Part shown: positions 17,245-24,914 of the stretch, one piece after another | How the letters are laid out: every line of letters begins with the position of its first letter | Position numbering within the stretch: position 1 is the first letter of the stretch | NCBI GenBank assembly: GCA_009377475.1 | Contig: WHTY01000049.1 | Span: 1-36,073, forward strand | DNA length: 36,073 nt | Source: Actinophytocola sp. | Lineage (GTDB): Bacteria > Actinomycetota > Actinomycetes > Mycobacteriales > Pseudonocardiaceae | Direction: 5' to 3' | The notes under the pieces: generated by a model | The model's database searches: none | What the model saw: only the letters and a program-made list of their open reading frames with translations | Told to the model about the DNA's origin: nothing | Position numbers and translations under genes: made by a program

Positions 17245-17664
17245 TCAGCCGAACAGCGCGAACATGGCCTTGCCGAAACCCCAGTCAAGCAAGGCGACCA
17301 GGCTGACCATGAAGATGACGAACACGATGACCACGATCGTGTAGGTGACCATCTGCTTGCGAGTCGGCCAGATGACCTTGCGGAGCTCGGCGACGGACTC
17401 GCGGAGGTACCGCACGATCCGCTTCGGCAGCGGCTGCCTCGGCTCGCCCCTGTCCCGCTTCGTCGCGGGCGGGCTGCCGCCGTCCTTGCGGCCCGCTGGC
17501 GACGTGCCAGCGCCTTTGCCCTTGACGGAGCCCTCGCCGGACTTGCCGCCTGGTGTGCCCTTCCCTTCGGCGGGACGGCGCCGCGCGCGCCGGGAGGCGG
17601 CGGACTCCGGACGCGACGAGCCCTGCTCGTCCGCGCCGTTGTCCTTCTCGCCGTCGTCGCTCAC
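17245..17664 (-). CDS. secE: Preprotein translocase subunit SecE
   Basis: 139 aa from the GTG at 17664, which has GAGGAG 7 nt upstream. A GTG 15 nt further out overlaps that site and is less likely. About 80 residues of charged low complexity are followed by the conserved amphipathic segment ELRKVIWPTRKQMVTYT and a single membrane helix ending near FALFG. SecE holds the two halves of SecY together in the protein export channel. Cotranscribed with the tRNA-Trp gene 70 nt upstream and nusG downstream. Confidence 0.95.
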   Translation of the reverse strand: MSDDGEKDNGADEQGSSRPESAASRRARRRPAEGKGTPGGKSGEGSVKGKGAGTSPAGRKDGGSPPATKRDRGEPRQPLPKRIVRYLRESVAELRKVIWPTRKQMVTYTIVVIVFVIFMVSLVALLDWGFGKAMFALFG

Positions 17665-17734
17665 AAGGAAACTCCTCACACGTAGTCCATGTCCGCTGTC
17701 TGCGCTTGTTCCGTTGCCGAACTCTCCGCTCTTG

Positions 17735-17807
<73 letters not shown>

Positions 17808-17970
17808 TCGCGGGAGGCCTAAGGAAGACCCAGCCTCACACGATAAGCGGGCACGCCGCCCTACCCCGATTCGCACCGGGGATCGCGTGGATGGCGTTCC
17901 AAGTTGAGAAGTGTACGGCAACGGCGGGCTCGACTATCAGTCGGGCTGTCCTCGTGAAAGCATGGGAGCC

Positions 17971-19206
17971 ATGGTCTCACCGGACACAGCACATTCAACA
18001 CGTTCCACCCGCCGGATTTCCGCTCGCATCGCGGGGATCAAACCGTCCGCAACGCTGGCGGTCGACGCCAAGGCGAAGGAACTGAAGGCCAAGGGACGGC
18101 CGGTGATCGGCTTCGGCGCGGGGCAGCCGGACTTCCCAACGCCGGACTACATCGTCGACGCCGCCGCTGCCGCAGTGCACGACCGCGCCAACCACGGCTA
18201 CACCGCCGCCGCCGGTCTGCCCGAACTGCGCGAAGCCATCGCGGCCAAGACCAAGCGCGACTCCGGCGTCGAGCTCGACGCCTCGCAGGTGCTCGTCACC
18301 AACGGCGGCAAGCAGGCCGTGTACTCGGCGTTCGCGACGTTGTGCGACCCGGGCGACGAGGTGCTGCTGCTCGCGCCGTACTGGACGACGTACCCCGAGT
18401 CGATCAAGCTCGCTGGCGCGGTCCCGGTGCAGGTCACGGCGGACGAGTCAACCGGCTACCTCGCGACCGTCGAACAGCTTGAGGCGGCGCGGACCGACCG
18501 CACCAAGGTGCTGCTGTTCAACTCGCCGTCCAACCCGACCGGCGCGGTCTACCCGCGCGAGCAGGTCGAGGCGATCGTCCGCTGGGCCTACGAGCACGGC
18601 ATCTTCGTCGTCACCGACGAGATCTACGAGCACCTTGTCTACGACGGCGTCACGGCTGACTCGATCTCGGCCGTCGTGCCCGAGCTGGCCGACACAACGG
18701 TGATCCTCAACGGCGTCGCCAAGACGTACTCGATGACCGGCTGGCGGGTCGGCTGGATGGCCGGCCCCGCCGACATCATCAAGGCGGCGGCGTCTTACCA
18801 GTCGCACCTGTGCGGCAACGTTGCCAACGTCTCGCAGCGCGCGGCGCTCGCCGCCGTCGCGGGCCCGCTGGACGCCGTCGAGGAGATGCGCGTCGCGTTC
18901 GACAGCCGCCGCAAGAAGATCGTCTCGTTGCTGTCCGACATCCCCGGCGTCGAATGCCCGACGCCGCAGGGCGCGTTCTACGCCTACCCGTCCGTGAAGG
19001 CGCTGCTCGGCAAGGAGCTGCGCGGCGTGACGCCGACGAACACCGTCGAGCTGGCCGACCTGATCCTTGAGCACGTCGAGGTCGCCGTCGTCCCCGGCGA
19101 GGCGTTCGGCACGCCGGGTTACTTCCGGTTCTCCTACGCGCTCGCGGAGTCCGACCTGGTCGAGGGCGTCTCGCGGGTGGCGAAGCTGCTGACCGAGGTG
19201 CGGTGA
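17971..19206 (+). CDS. aspC: Aspartate aminotransferase (class I/II, PLP-dependent)
   Basis: 411 aa from ATG 17971 (alternatives: 17962, or 17911, which would add an atypical tail). The N-terminus [20 protein letters not shown] is typical of actinobacterial AspC. Substrate and cofactor motifs are intact: [15 protein letters not shown] near the start, [10 protein letters not shown], the Asp-containing [10 protein letters not shown], and the PLP lysine at about residue 251 in [15 protein letters not shown]. It interconverts aspartate and 2-oxoglutarate with oxaloacetate and glutamate in the cytosol. Divergent from tRNA-Trp. Its TGA stop lies inside the first unit of an intergenic repeat. Confidence 0.92.
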   Translation: MVSPDTAHSTRSTRRISARIAGIKPSATLAVDAKAKELKAKGRPVIGFGAGQPDFPTPDYIVDAAAAAVHDRANHGYTAAAGLPELREAIAAKTKRDSGVELDASQVLVTNGGKQAVYSAFATLCDPGDEVLLLAPYWTTYPESIKLAGAVPVQVTADESTGYLATVEQLEAARTDRTKVLLFNSPSNPTGAVYPREQVEAIVRWAYEHGIFVVTDEIYEHLVYDGVTADSISAVVPELADTTVILNGVAKTYSMTGWRVGWMAGPADIIKAAASYQSHLCGNVANVSQRAALAAVAGPLDAVEEMRVAFDSRRKKIVSLLSDIPGVECPTPQGAFYAYPSVKALLGKELRGVTPTNTVELADLILEHVEVAVVPGEAFGTPGYFRFSYALAESDLVEGVSRVAKLLTEVR

Positions 19207-19282
19207 ATGACGCTTTCACTGCGTTCGTTGCGGTGAATGACGCTTTCACTGCGTTGGGTGCAGCGAAAGCGTCATTCACCGC
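19200..19282. repeat. Palindromic intergenic repeat, array A
   Basis: Two direct units (19200-19222 and 19230-19252) share GTGAATGACGCTTTC and are followed by an inverted unit (19260-19282). The second and third units can form a 20+ bp stem with a 7-nt loop. The first unit covers the aspC stop codon. A second array of the same design is at 20328-20410. Confidence 0.9.
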
Positions 19283-19293
19283 AAGGGATCGGG

Positions 19294-19339
19294 TTATCCA
19301 CGGCGCTGAAGTTGTCCACAGGGGCGAATTGCCTATGGT
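19294..19339 (+). promoter_or_regulatory. DnaA-box-like sites overlapping a promoter
   Basis: TTATCCACG (19294-19302) and TTGTCCACA (19312-19320) are in the same orientation, 18 nt apart; the second matches the high-GC actinobacterial DnaA box exactly. TTGTCC of that box could be the -35 of TATGGT (19334-19339, 16-nt spacer), which would start transcription near 19346, just before the ATG at 19361. Binding by DnaA is inferred. Confidence 0.45.
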
Positions 19340-19360
19340 GCGGCGCCAGTAGGTCGGCAC

Positions 19361-20338
19361 ATGCTCGTCGGCATGAGACGAGGTTCCTGGAGCGACCAGC
19401 ACGGACTGCTGCGCGCCAATAGCAACAACGACGTCATTCGTGTCTTACGGCTTGAAGCCCTCGGCGTGCCTTCGTGCACGACGTACCGACGATGCGGGAC
19501 AGAGGGACCGTGGCAGCGTGTCCTGCCGGGTATCGTTGCACTACACAACGGCCCGGTGACCAGGCACAACGCAATCTCGGCGGCGTTGCTCTACGCCGGG
19601 GAGTCCGCGCTTGTGACCGGACTCGAAGCGTGCGCACGTCACGGCTTGCGCGCAGCATCGCCAGACGGCGAGGTCCACCTGCTGGTGCCTGCTGAGCGCA
19701 AGGTGCACAGCGCGGGATTCGTCGTCATCGAGCGCACGAAACACCTGCCACGCCCCATCGTGCGCAAACAAGTCCCACTCGCGCCGCTCGACCGCGCTGT
19801 GCTCGACGCATGCCGACGCATGACACGGCTGGACCCATGCCGCGCACTGCTGACGGAAGCCGTGCAACGACGGTTCACGAACTGCGAAAGGCTCCATGCG
19901 CAACTTGCGAATGGTTCCAGTCGAGGGTCAGCTGTCCCGCGCAAGGTGCTGGCTGAGATGTCGGCTGGCGCGCATTCGGTCGCCGAGGTCGACGGAAAAT
20001 ACGTCTGGCAACGCGCAGGGCTGCCCGCCGCGCAGTGGAACGGCTCGCTGTACGGGCCGGACGGCGAATTCCTGGCGAGCCCGGACGCGTGGGTGGACGA
20101 CGTCGCGTTCGGGTGGGAGATCGACTCGGTCACCCATCACGCCGGACACGAGGGATTTCAGCGGACCATCGCGCGCAACACTCGCTACTCGACGGCTGGC
20201 GTGGTCATCCTGCAGACATTGCCGTCACGGTTGCGCAAGGAACCCGAAGCGGTGTGCGCCGAGCTTCGCGCGGCCTACGAGGCCGCTGCCGCGCGTCCGC
20301 GTCCGGCTGTGACGTTCAGGCCGCAGCGCGGTGAATGA
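19361..20338 (+). CDS. AbiEi-like / Vsr-like endonuclease-fold protein (solo)
   Basis: 325 aa. The N-terminal third looks like the winged-helix and core of AbiEi-type antitoxin domains (GPWQRVLPGIVALHNGPVT, then ALLYAGESALVTGLEAC). The C-terminal third resembles DUF559/very-short-patch-repair nuclease folds (DAWVDDVAFGWEIDSVTHH, then a helix and VVILQTLPSRL), with Asp and Glu at expected places. This two-part build is widespread in actinobacteria as a single gene without an AbiEii toxin, and none is next to it here. Function unknown; nuclease activity is only suggested by fold. ATG 19361 is preceded by TAGG; ATG 19373 is the alternative. The gene is framed by repeat arrays A and B. Confidence 0.75.
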   Translation: MLVGMRRGSWSDQHGLLRANSNNDVIRVLRLEALGVPSCTTYRRCGTEGPWQRVLPGIVALHNGPVTRHNAISAALLYAGESALVTGLEACARHGLRAASPDGEVHLLVPAERKVHSAGFVVIERTKHLPRPIVRKQVPLAPLDRAVLDACRRMTRLDPCRALLTEAVQRRFTNCERLHAQLANGSSRGSAVPRKVLAEMSAGAHSVAEVDGKYVWQRAGLPAAQWNGSLYGPDGEFLASPDAWVDDVAFGWEIDSVTHHAGHEGFQRTIARNTRYSTAGVVILQTLPSRLRKEPEAVCAELRAAYEAAAARPRPAVTFRPQRGE

Positions 20339-20410
20339 CGCTTTCCCTGCACTGGCTGCGGTGAAAGACGCTTTCACTGCGCCCAATGCAGCGAAAGCGT
20401 CTTTCACCGC
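20328..20410. repeat. Palindromic intergenic repeat, array B
   Basis: Same build and the same 83-nt length as array A: direct units at 20328-20350 and 20358-20380, an inverted unit at 20388-20410. The inner pair has GTGAAAGACG against CGTCTTTCAC where array A has GTGAATGACG against CGTCATTCAC, so both arms changed together. The first unit contains the stop codon of the AbiEi-like gene. Confidence 0.9.
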
Positions 20411-20426
20411 ATCAAGCGCCGCCGCC

Positions 20427-20843
20427 CTACACCCGCACGTGGGCGGTGGCCTTGGCCAGCACCGTCTTGCCGTCGAACTTCGCCGTGATGGCGACCGTGG
20501 CGATGCCGTCGGTGACGTCGGTGACCTTGCCGCTGAAGTCGACGCGCGCGCCCTGGTCGTCATCCGGGACGACGACAGGCCGGGTGAACCGCGCCGAGCA
20601 GGACAGCACGCGCGTCGCGTCCCCCGCCCACTCCGTGACCATCCGGTTCGCCAGCGCCATCGTGTACATGCCGTGCGCGATCACACCGGGCAGTCCGACG
20701 GACGTCGCCACGCGGTCGCTCCAGTGGATCGGGTTGAAGTCGAGCGACGCGCCCGCGTAGCGCACCAGGTCGGCCCTGGTGACGTCGACGGCGAGCGGCG
20801 GCAGCTCGGTGCCTTTCTCGACACCCTTCGCGAGGTTGTTCAC
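20427..20843 (-). CDS. hadB: MaoC-type dehydratase, HadB-like
   Basis: 138 aa hot-dog fold protein. The catalytic hydratase motif is intact: DFNPIHWSD, with the Asp and His spaced five apart, followed by GLPGVIAHGMYTMAL. GTG start overlapping the hadA stop (GTGA). In mycobacteria HadA and HadB form the 3-hydroxyacyl-ACP dehydratase of type II fatty acid elongation; HadB supplies the active site. No HadC is in the window. If the organism is Amycolatopsis it lacks mycolic acids, so the pair would serve another acyl chain pathway. Confidence 0.85.
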   Translation of the reverse strand: MNNLAKGVEKGTELPPLAVDVTRADLVRYAGASLDFNPIHWSDRVATSVGLPGVIAHGMYTMALANRMVTEWAGDATRVLSCSARFTRPVVVPDDDQGARVDFSGKVTDVTDGIATVAITAKFDGKTVLAKATAHVRV

Positions 20844-21289
20844 GCGTCCTCCCCTCGCACGACGAGCTGCGCCTTCGCGGTGCAGACCGGCTCCCCCGCG
20901 TCGTCGGCGACCTCGACGCGCACGGTGAGGAAGTCGTTGCCAGCGCGGGCCATGATGTCCTCGATCGTCGTGGCGGCGGTGAGCCGGTCGCCAGCCGTGA
21001 CCGGGCGATGGTGGGTGAAGCTCTGGTCGCCGTGGACCATCCGGCCGTAGTCGAGGCCGAGGTCTGGGTCGTTGGCGAGGATGTCGATGACGCCGAGCGT
21101 CAGGATGGTCAGGAAGGTCGGCGGCGCGACGACGTCGGCGTGCCCCGCAGCGCGGGCCACCCCCGGGTCGCGGCTGAGCTTGCTCGTGTCGCCGATCGCG
21201 CGCACGAACTCGGCGATCTTCTCCCTGCTGACCTGATACGGCGTGCCCGGCGGGTAGGCGCGTCCGATGAACGACTGATCAAGAGCCAC
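20840..21289 (-). CDS. hadA: MaoC-like N-terminal-domain protein, HadA-like
   Basis: 149 aa hot-dog fold. It has the FAS1-like N-terminal dehydratase features (FVRAIGDTSKLSRDPGVARA, VAPPTFLTIL, MVHGDQSFTHHRPVTAGD) but no D-x5-H catalytic pair, as expected for the non-catalytic substrate-binding partner of HadB. Order rpmG, hadA, hadB next to tRNA-Thr and tRNA-Met is the same as in mycobacteria, which supports the names. Confidence 0.85.
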   Translation of the reverse strand: MALDQSFIGRAYPPGTPYQVSREKIAEFVRAIGDTSKLSRDPGVARAAGHADVVAPPTFLTILTLGVIDILANDPDLGLDYGRMVHGDQSFTHHRPVTAGDRLTAATTIEDIMARAGNDFLTVRVEVADDAGEPVCTAKAQLVVRGEDA

Positions 21290-21355
21290 GGGCGACGAGC
21301 TTACCGACCCCGCAATGCGTTACCGGCGGGTATGCGATTTCCCGCACACAGCGAA

Positions 21356-21388
21356 CGAGGCCGCCCCCGGATTCCGGGGACGGCCTCG
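21356..21388 (-). terminator. Hairpin behind rpmG
   Basis: 16-nt arms (21356-21371, 21373-21388) starting 25 nt past the rpmG stop. The only mismatch (21364 with 21380) is G-U on the minus strand. No T-tract. It may reduce read-through into hadA-hadB. Confidence 0.6.
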
Positions 21389-21412
21389 TCGACGTCTGGT
21401 GGGACGACCGGC

Positions 21413-21577
21413 CTAGCGGGTCTCCTTGTGCGTCCGGTGCGTACCGCAGTTCATGCAGAACTTCTTGATCTCCAGGCGGTCGGGGTCGTTCCGACGGTTC
21501 TTCCTGGTGATGTAGTTGCGGTGCTTGCACTCCTCGCACGCCAGCGTGATCTTCGGTCGCACGTCGGTGGCAGCCAC
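21413..21577 (-). CDS. rpmG: 50S ribosomal protein L33
   Basis: 54 aa from a GTG at 21577 (AAAGG 7 nt upstream), reading [18 protein letters not shown] and ending [10 protein letters not shown]. Two CxxC pairs (CEEC and CMNC) are kept, so this is the zinc-binding C+ form. The upstream part of the open frame is not L33-like. Actinomycetes often carry a second zinc-free L33 elsewhere that replaces this one under zinc shortage. Confidence 0.96.
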   Translation of the reverse strand: MAATDVRPKITLACEECKHRNYITRKNRRNDPDRLEIKKFCMNCGTHRTHKETR

Positions 21578-21730
21578 GGCACGTACCTTTCTCTGCTCAA
21601 GTCCCGACTTCCGTTCGGAAGCCGCCCCGGGCGGGGTCCAGGGGGACAACGCCCGCCCTGGCATAGGGTGTGAGGCCATCCTCACGATTATCGCGGAGCA
21701 AGCTGCCTGAAGCACCTTGCCCGCCCGCGT

Positions 21731-21803
21731 AGCGGGAGCGGGACTCGAACCCGCGACACCACGATTATGAGCCGTGTGCTCTAACCACCTGAGCTATCCC
21801 GCC
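21731..21803 (-). tRNA. tRNA-Met (CAT)
   Basis: The minus strand reads GGCGGGATAGCTCAG at the 5' end, has anticodon loop CTCATAA (CAT), T loop TTCGAGT and acceptor 3' arm TCCCGCT with discriminator A. The acceptor has a G-U first pair, which suggests elongator tRNA-Met. A lysidine-modified tRNA-Ile cannot be excluded by anticodon alone. Confidence 0.9.
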
Positions 21804-21853
21804 CCGCATATCCGCGGACGTACTCAGGATAGGTGAGTAGTCCCGGATTACCG

Positions 21854-21926
21854 AGCCCCAATACGGAATCGAACCGTAGACCTTCTCCTTACCATGGAGA
21901 CGCTCTGCCGACTGAGCTATTGGGGC
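21854..21926 (-). tRNA. tRNA-Thr (GGT)
   Basis: Minus-strand cloverleaf: acceptor GCCCCAA/TTGGGGC, anticodon stem TCTCC/GGAGA around loop ATGGTAA (GGT), and T loop TTCGATT. Followed by tRNA-Met and rpmG in one direction, probably one transcript. Confidence 0.94.
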
Positions 21927-21948
21927 GCGCTCATCTGGAGCGGGTAAA

Positions 21949-21978
21949 ACTTTACAACGCACCATGTGCGGCGCCAAA
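21949..21978 (-). promoter_or_regulatory. Possible promoter of the tRNA-Thr/tRNA-Met/rpmG/had transcript
   Basis: On the minus strand TTTGGC is followed after 18 nt by TAAAGT (21954-21949), 23 nt before the tRNA-Thr gene. The -35 is weak. The -10 lies inside the small palindrome GTAAAACTTTAC. Confidence 0.35.
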
Positions 21979-22011
21979 GGCGGGGTCGGTTTTTGCGTCG
22001 CAGCCGCGCGC

Positions 22012-24654
22012 TCAGCCGAGCAACGTGAGCACGGGAGCGTCGTTTCGCCCGGTCGCGCGCGCCGTGCGGGCCTGCAGCCAGGCTTCGAGCCGCTTCTCGG
22101 ACAGCGGCCGCGAGATCAGATACCCCTGCGCGACGTCGCAACCCATCGCCTCCAGTTGATCGCGCGCGATGTCCTCCTCGACGCCCTCCGCGACGACGCT
22201 GAGCCCGAGCGAGTGGCCCAGCTCGACGATGGAACGCACGACGGCCAGGTCCCCGAGGTCGGTGCCCATGCCGAAGACGAAGCTCTTGTCGATCTTCACC
22301 TCGTCCACGGGCAGCTGCCGCAGGTACGCCAGCGAGGAGTAGCCGGTGCCGAAGTCGTCCACCGCGAGCACGACGCCGAGGGTGTGCAGCTCGCGCAGGA
22401 TCGGTAGCGCGCGCTCGGGGTCGGCCATCACGCCGGACTCGGTCAGCTCGAAGGTGAGCAGTTCCGGCGGGACGTCGTGTCGGTCCAGTGCGGCGGCGAC
22501 GAGCGAGGGGAAGCCGTCGTCGGTGAGGCTGCGCACGGACAGGTTCACGGCGGTGGAGATCCGCAGTCCGGCGTCGAGCCACTTGCGGACGCGGACCAGC
22601 GCCGCGTCGAGCACGAACTCCGTCAGCGCGCCGATGAGCCCCGCCGCCTCGATCGCGGGCACGAACTCGTCGGGGTGCAGCTTGCCGAACTCGGGGTGCG
22701 TCCAGCGAACCAGCGCCTCGACGCCGAGCACCGTTCGGCTCTCCAGCGACACCTTGGGCTGGTAGTGCACGCTGACCTGGCCGTCCTCCAGCGCCTGCCG
22801 GAACTGCGTCACGAGCTGGAAGCGGCGCAGGAACATCTGCCCCATGCTCGGCATGTAGCCGCGCACCTCGCCCTCGTCGTCAACGGCGCGCAGCGCGACG
22901 TCGGCCCGCTGCACCATGCCGTCGACGTCGAGGCTGGTGGCGCTGTCCTCCACCTCGGTGCTTGCGTAGCCGACGGTGGCGCTCGCCTCGACGGTGAGCC
23001 GGTCAACCGGGTACGGCGCGGACAGCTCAGCGCGTACCCGTTCCGCGATCTGGTGCGCCTCCTGCTGGCCGCAGCGCAGCAGCGCGGCGAACGACGCGCC
23101 CTCCAGCCGCGCGACGGGGACGTCGTCGCCGAGAACGGCGCGGAGTCTTCGGCCTGCGACGACGACCATCCGGTCGGCCCAGGTGTAGCCGAGCGCGTCG
23201 CAGACGGTGGAGAAGACGTCCAGGTTGACCCGGATGACGGCGGCGGGCGTGCTGCTCGTCAGCGGCCCCCTTGCCGCCTTGGCGAAGCCGGGCCGGTTCA
23301 GCAGGCCGGTGAGCGGGTCGTGGTAGGCGTCGTGCCGCAGCGTCGCCATCAGCCTGCGGTTGTCCAGCGCGGTGGACAGGTGCGCGGCCATGGTGTCGAT
23401 GAGCTGCCGGTCGGAGCGGCCGAAGCCACGCAGCCGTGAGTTCCTGTCGTGCGCCTCGATCACGCCGAGGAGTTCGGTCGAGCTGCGCAGCGGCACGATC
23501 AGCAGTTCATCGGCCCCGCGTGCCCGCAGCGCCGCCGCGGTCTCGTCGTTGACGTCGGCGTAGCGCAGGTGACGCGCGTGCGTGCCGTGCAGCCGCAGGA
23601 GGGGGTCGGCGCTGTTCGCGTACTCACCGTCCGGCAGCGGCGTGCCCGCGACGACGGTGTGCAGCGCGTCCGAGCCGTCCAGCCGGAACCGCAGCACGAT
23701 GCGGCGCGCGGCGAGCTGATCCTTGATGCGCGCTGCGAGCGCGTCCCAGTCGCTGTCGGCGAACTCCTCGTCGATCCGGTCGGGGTCGCTGGTCGCGGTG
23801 CGCGCGACCCTGCGGCCCGACTTGGCCACCATCAGGCTGACGTCGGCGAGCGCCTCGAGGTCGCGCTGCTCCCGGAGCAGATCGGAGTAGCCCCAGTACA
23901 ACGTCGTCAGCGCGAGCGCGACGGCGCCGATCAGCGGCCAGCCGTACTCGACGCCGGACACCACGAGGTAGCCGCTGATGCCGACCGAGGAGTTGACGAA
24001 CCCGACCACGATCACCCTGCCGACGAGCCGCAGCCCCGACAGGAGCTGGATCGGCTTGCGCAGCACCCAGATGGTCGACAGTACGAACACGGTGCTGACC
24101 GCAGGCGCGACAAGCGCACCGAGGAACGCGCCGGTCCAAGGCACCTCAGGAGCGTCGAGCAGCAGCCGGACGGAGTGGGCCACCGCGAACGCGCAGCAGA
24201 TCTCAAGCGCCATGACGCCGGTGTTGTAAAGCAGGGCGCCCTCGGTGCGCCGGTGCGCGAGCGTGGCGATGCCCGCGACGAGGTGCGCCAGCAGCACGAC
24301 CTCGAAGTCCGCGACCATGACGCCGATGACGAGCGGGATCTCGGTGAAGGAGATGGTCCAGGCGACGCCGCTGCGGACGTCGACGTTCATGGCGAGCAGT
24401 TCGGCAGCCGCGAAGGCGGCGAGCAGCGCGAGCCCGACCCACAGCGCCGACGTCGTCAGCTCGAACGGCAGCCACACCGACATCGCAACGCTGCATGCCA
24501 GCGCGATGCTCGCGATCGCCACACTGAACCGGCGGAAACTTCGGTCCGGGTCGGCAGGGGCGGCACTGTCGACCGGCGGTGCTGGCTGACTGGCGTTCAC
24601 CTCAGCCGCGGCGGGCGGCGGGGCATACGCCAGTTCCGTGTCAGCTCGGGTCAT
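22012..24654 (-). CDS. Membrane EAL phosphodiesterase with GAF-like and degenerate GGDEF domains
   Basis: 880 aa. Residues 1-40 are a Pro/Ala-rich tail. About 42-270 form a multi-helix membrane sensor region. About 290-430 look like a GAF domain. The GGDEF domain (about 435-590) has RLEGASF at 516-522 where active cyclases have GGDEF, so it should not make c-di-GMP. The EAL domain (about 610-865) keeps E646 in EALVRW, the Asn in VNLSVRS, the Glu in ELTESGV, D766-D767 in DDFGTGYSS, the Lys in VKIDKSF and the Glu in VVAEGVEE. All are needed for c-di-GMP hydrolysis. The likely role is a membrane-anchored phosphodiesterase whose GGDEF part senses or regulates. Ligand unknown. Confidence 0.88.
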   Translation of the reverse strand: MTRADTELAYAPPPAAAEVNASQPAPPVDSAAPADPDRSFRRFSVAIASIALACSVAMSVWLPFELTTSALWVGLALLAAFAAAELLAMNVDVRSGVAWTISFTEIPLVIGVMVADFEVVLLAHLVAGIATLAHRRTEGALLYNTGVMALEICCAFAVAHSVRLLLDAPEVPWTGAFLGALVAPAVSTVFVLSTIWVLRKPIQLLSGLRLVGRVIVVGFVNSSVGISGYLVVSGVEYGWPLIGAVALALTTLYWGYSDLLREQRDLEALADVSLMVAKSGRRVARTATSDPDRIDEEFADSDWDALAARIKDQLAARRIVLRFRLDGSDALHTVVAGTPLPDGEYANSADPLLRLHGTHARHLRYADVNDETAAALRARGADELLIVPLRSSTELLGVIEAHDRNSRLRGFGRSDRQLIDTMAAHLSTALDNRRLMATLRHDAYHDPLTGLLNRPGFAKAARGPLTSSTPAAVIRVNLDVFSTVCDALGYTWADRMVVVAGRRLRAVLGDDVPVARLEGASFAALLRCGQQEAHQIAERVRAELSAPYPVDRLTVEASATVGYASTEVEDSATSLDVDGMVQRADVALRAVDDEGEVRGYMPSMGQMFLRRFQLVTQFRQALEDGQVSVHYQPKVSLESRTVLGVEALVRWTHPEFGKLHPDEFVPAIEAAGLIGALTEFVLDAALVRVRKWLDAGLRISTAVNLSVRSLTDDGFPSLVAAALDRHDVPPELLTFELTESGVMADPERALPILRELHTLGVVLAVDDFGTGYSSLAYLRQLPVDEVKIDKSFVFGMGTDLGDLAVVRSIVELGHSLGLSVVAEGVEEDIARDQLEAMGCDVAQGYLISRPLSEKRLEAWLQARTARATGRNDAPVLTLLG

Positions 24655-24807
24655 GCCGACCTCCCGCCTTTCGCCAGGAACGCGCGCCCGTCGCCGGTGT
24701 CGAAAATCACACGGCCGACCGGGTCACCGCGCTCGTGACACCGCTAGTGGGTGTAAACGCCGTTATCGCTTCGTAAGGCGACCACACTCTACCTGAATGG
24801 GGCAACC

Positions 24808-24861
24808 ATGAAAGCCATTCGAAAGACGCGGACGAGCACCGCCACCACGCTGCGCGCATAA
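24808..24861 (+). CDS. Possible 17-residue small ORF
   Basis: ATG to TAA encodes MKAIRKTRTSTATTLRA, basic and Thr-rich, in the 260-nt gap between the EAL gene and the peptidase gene. GGGG lies 5-6 nt before the ATG, and a strong hairpin begins 2 nt after the stop. It could be a real small protein or chance. Confidence 0.25.
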   Translation: MKAIRKTRTSTATTLRA

Positions 24862-24863
24862 CG

Positions 24864-24900
24864 CGAACGCCCCGCCCGCATGGCGCGGACGGGGCGTTCG
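24864..24900 (-). terminator. Terminator hairpin behind the M4 peptidase gene
   Basis: 16-bp arms (24864-24879, 24885-24900) and a 5-nt loop, 14 nt past the peptidase stop. The one mismatch (24875 with 24889) is G-U only in the minus-strand transcript. No T-tract. It may also end the short plus-strand ORF. Confidence 0.7.
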
Positions 24901-24914
24901 TGCTGATGAACCGG

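Noticed and set aside
19200..20410. CRISPR array
   Set aside because: Units are few, include inverted copies and have no spacer-like unique sequences of constant length; no cas genes are near.
21731..21926. tRNA genes as integration sites
   Set aside because: Both tRNAs are whole and flanked by conserved housekeeping genes; no repeated 3' core was found nearby.
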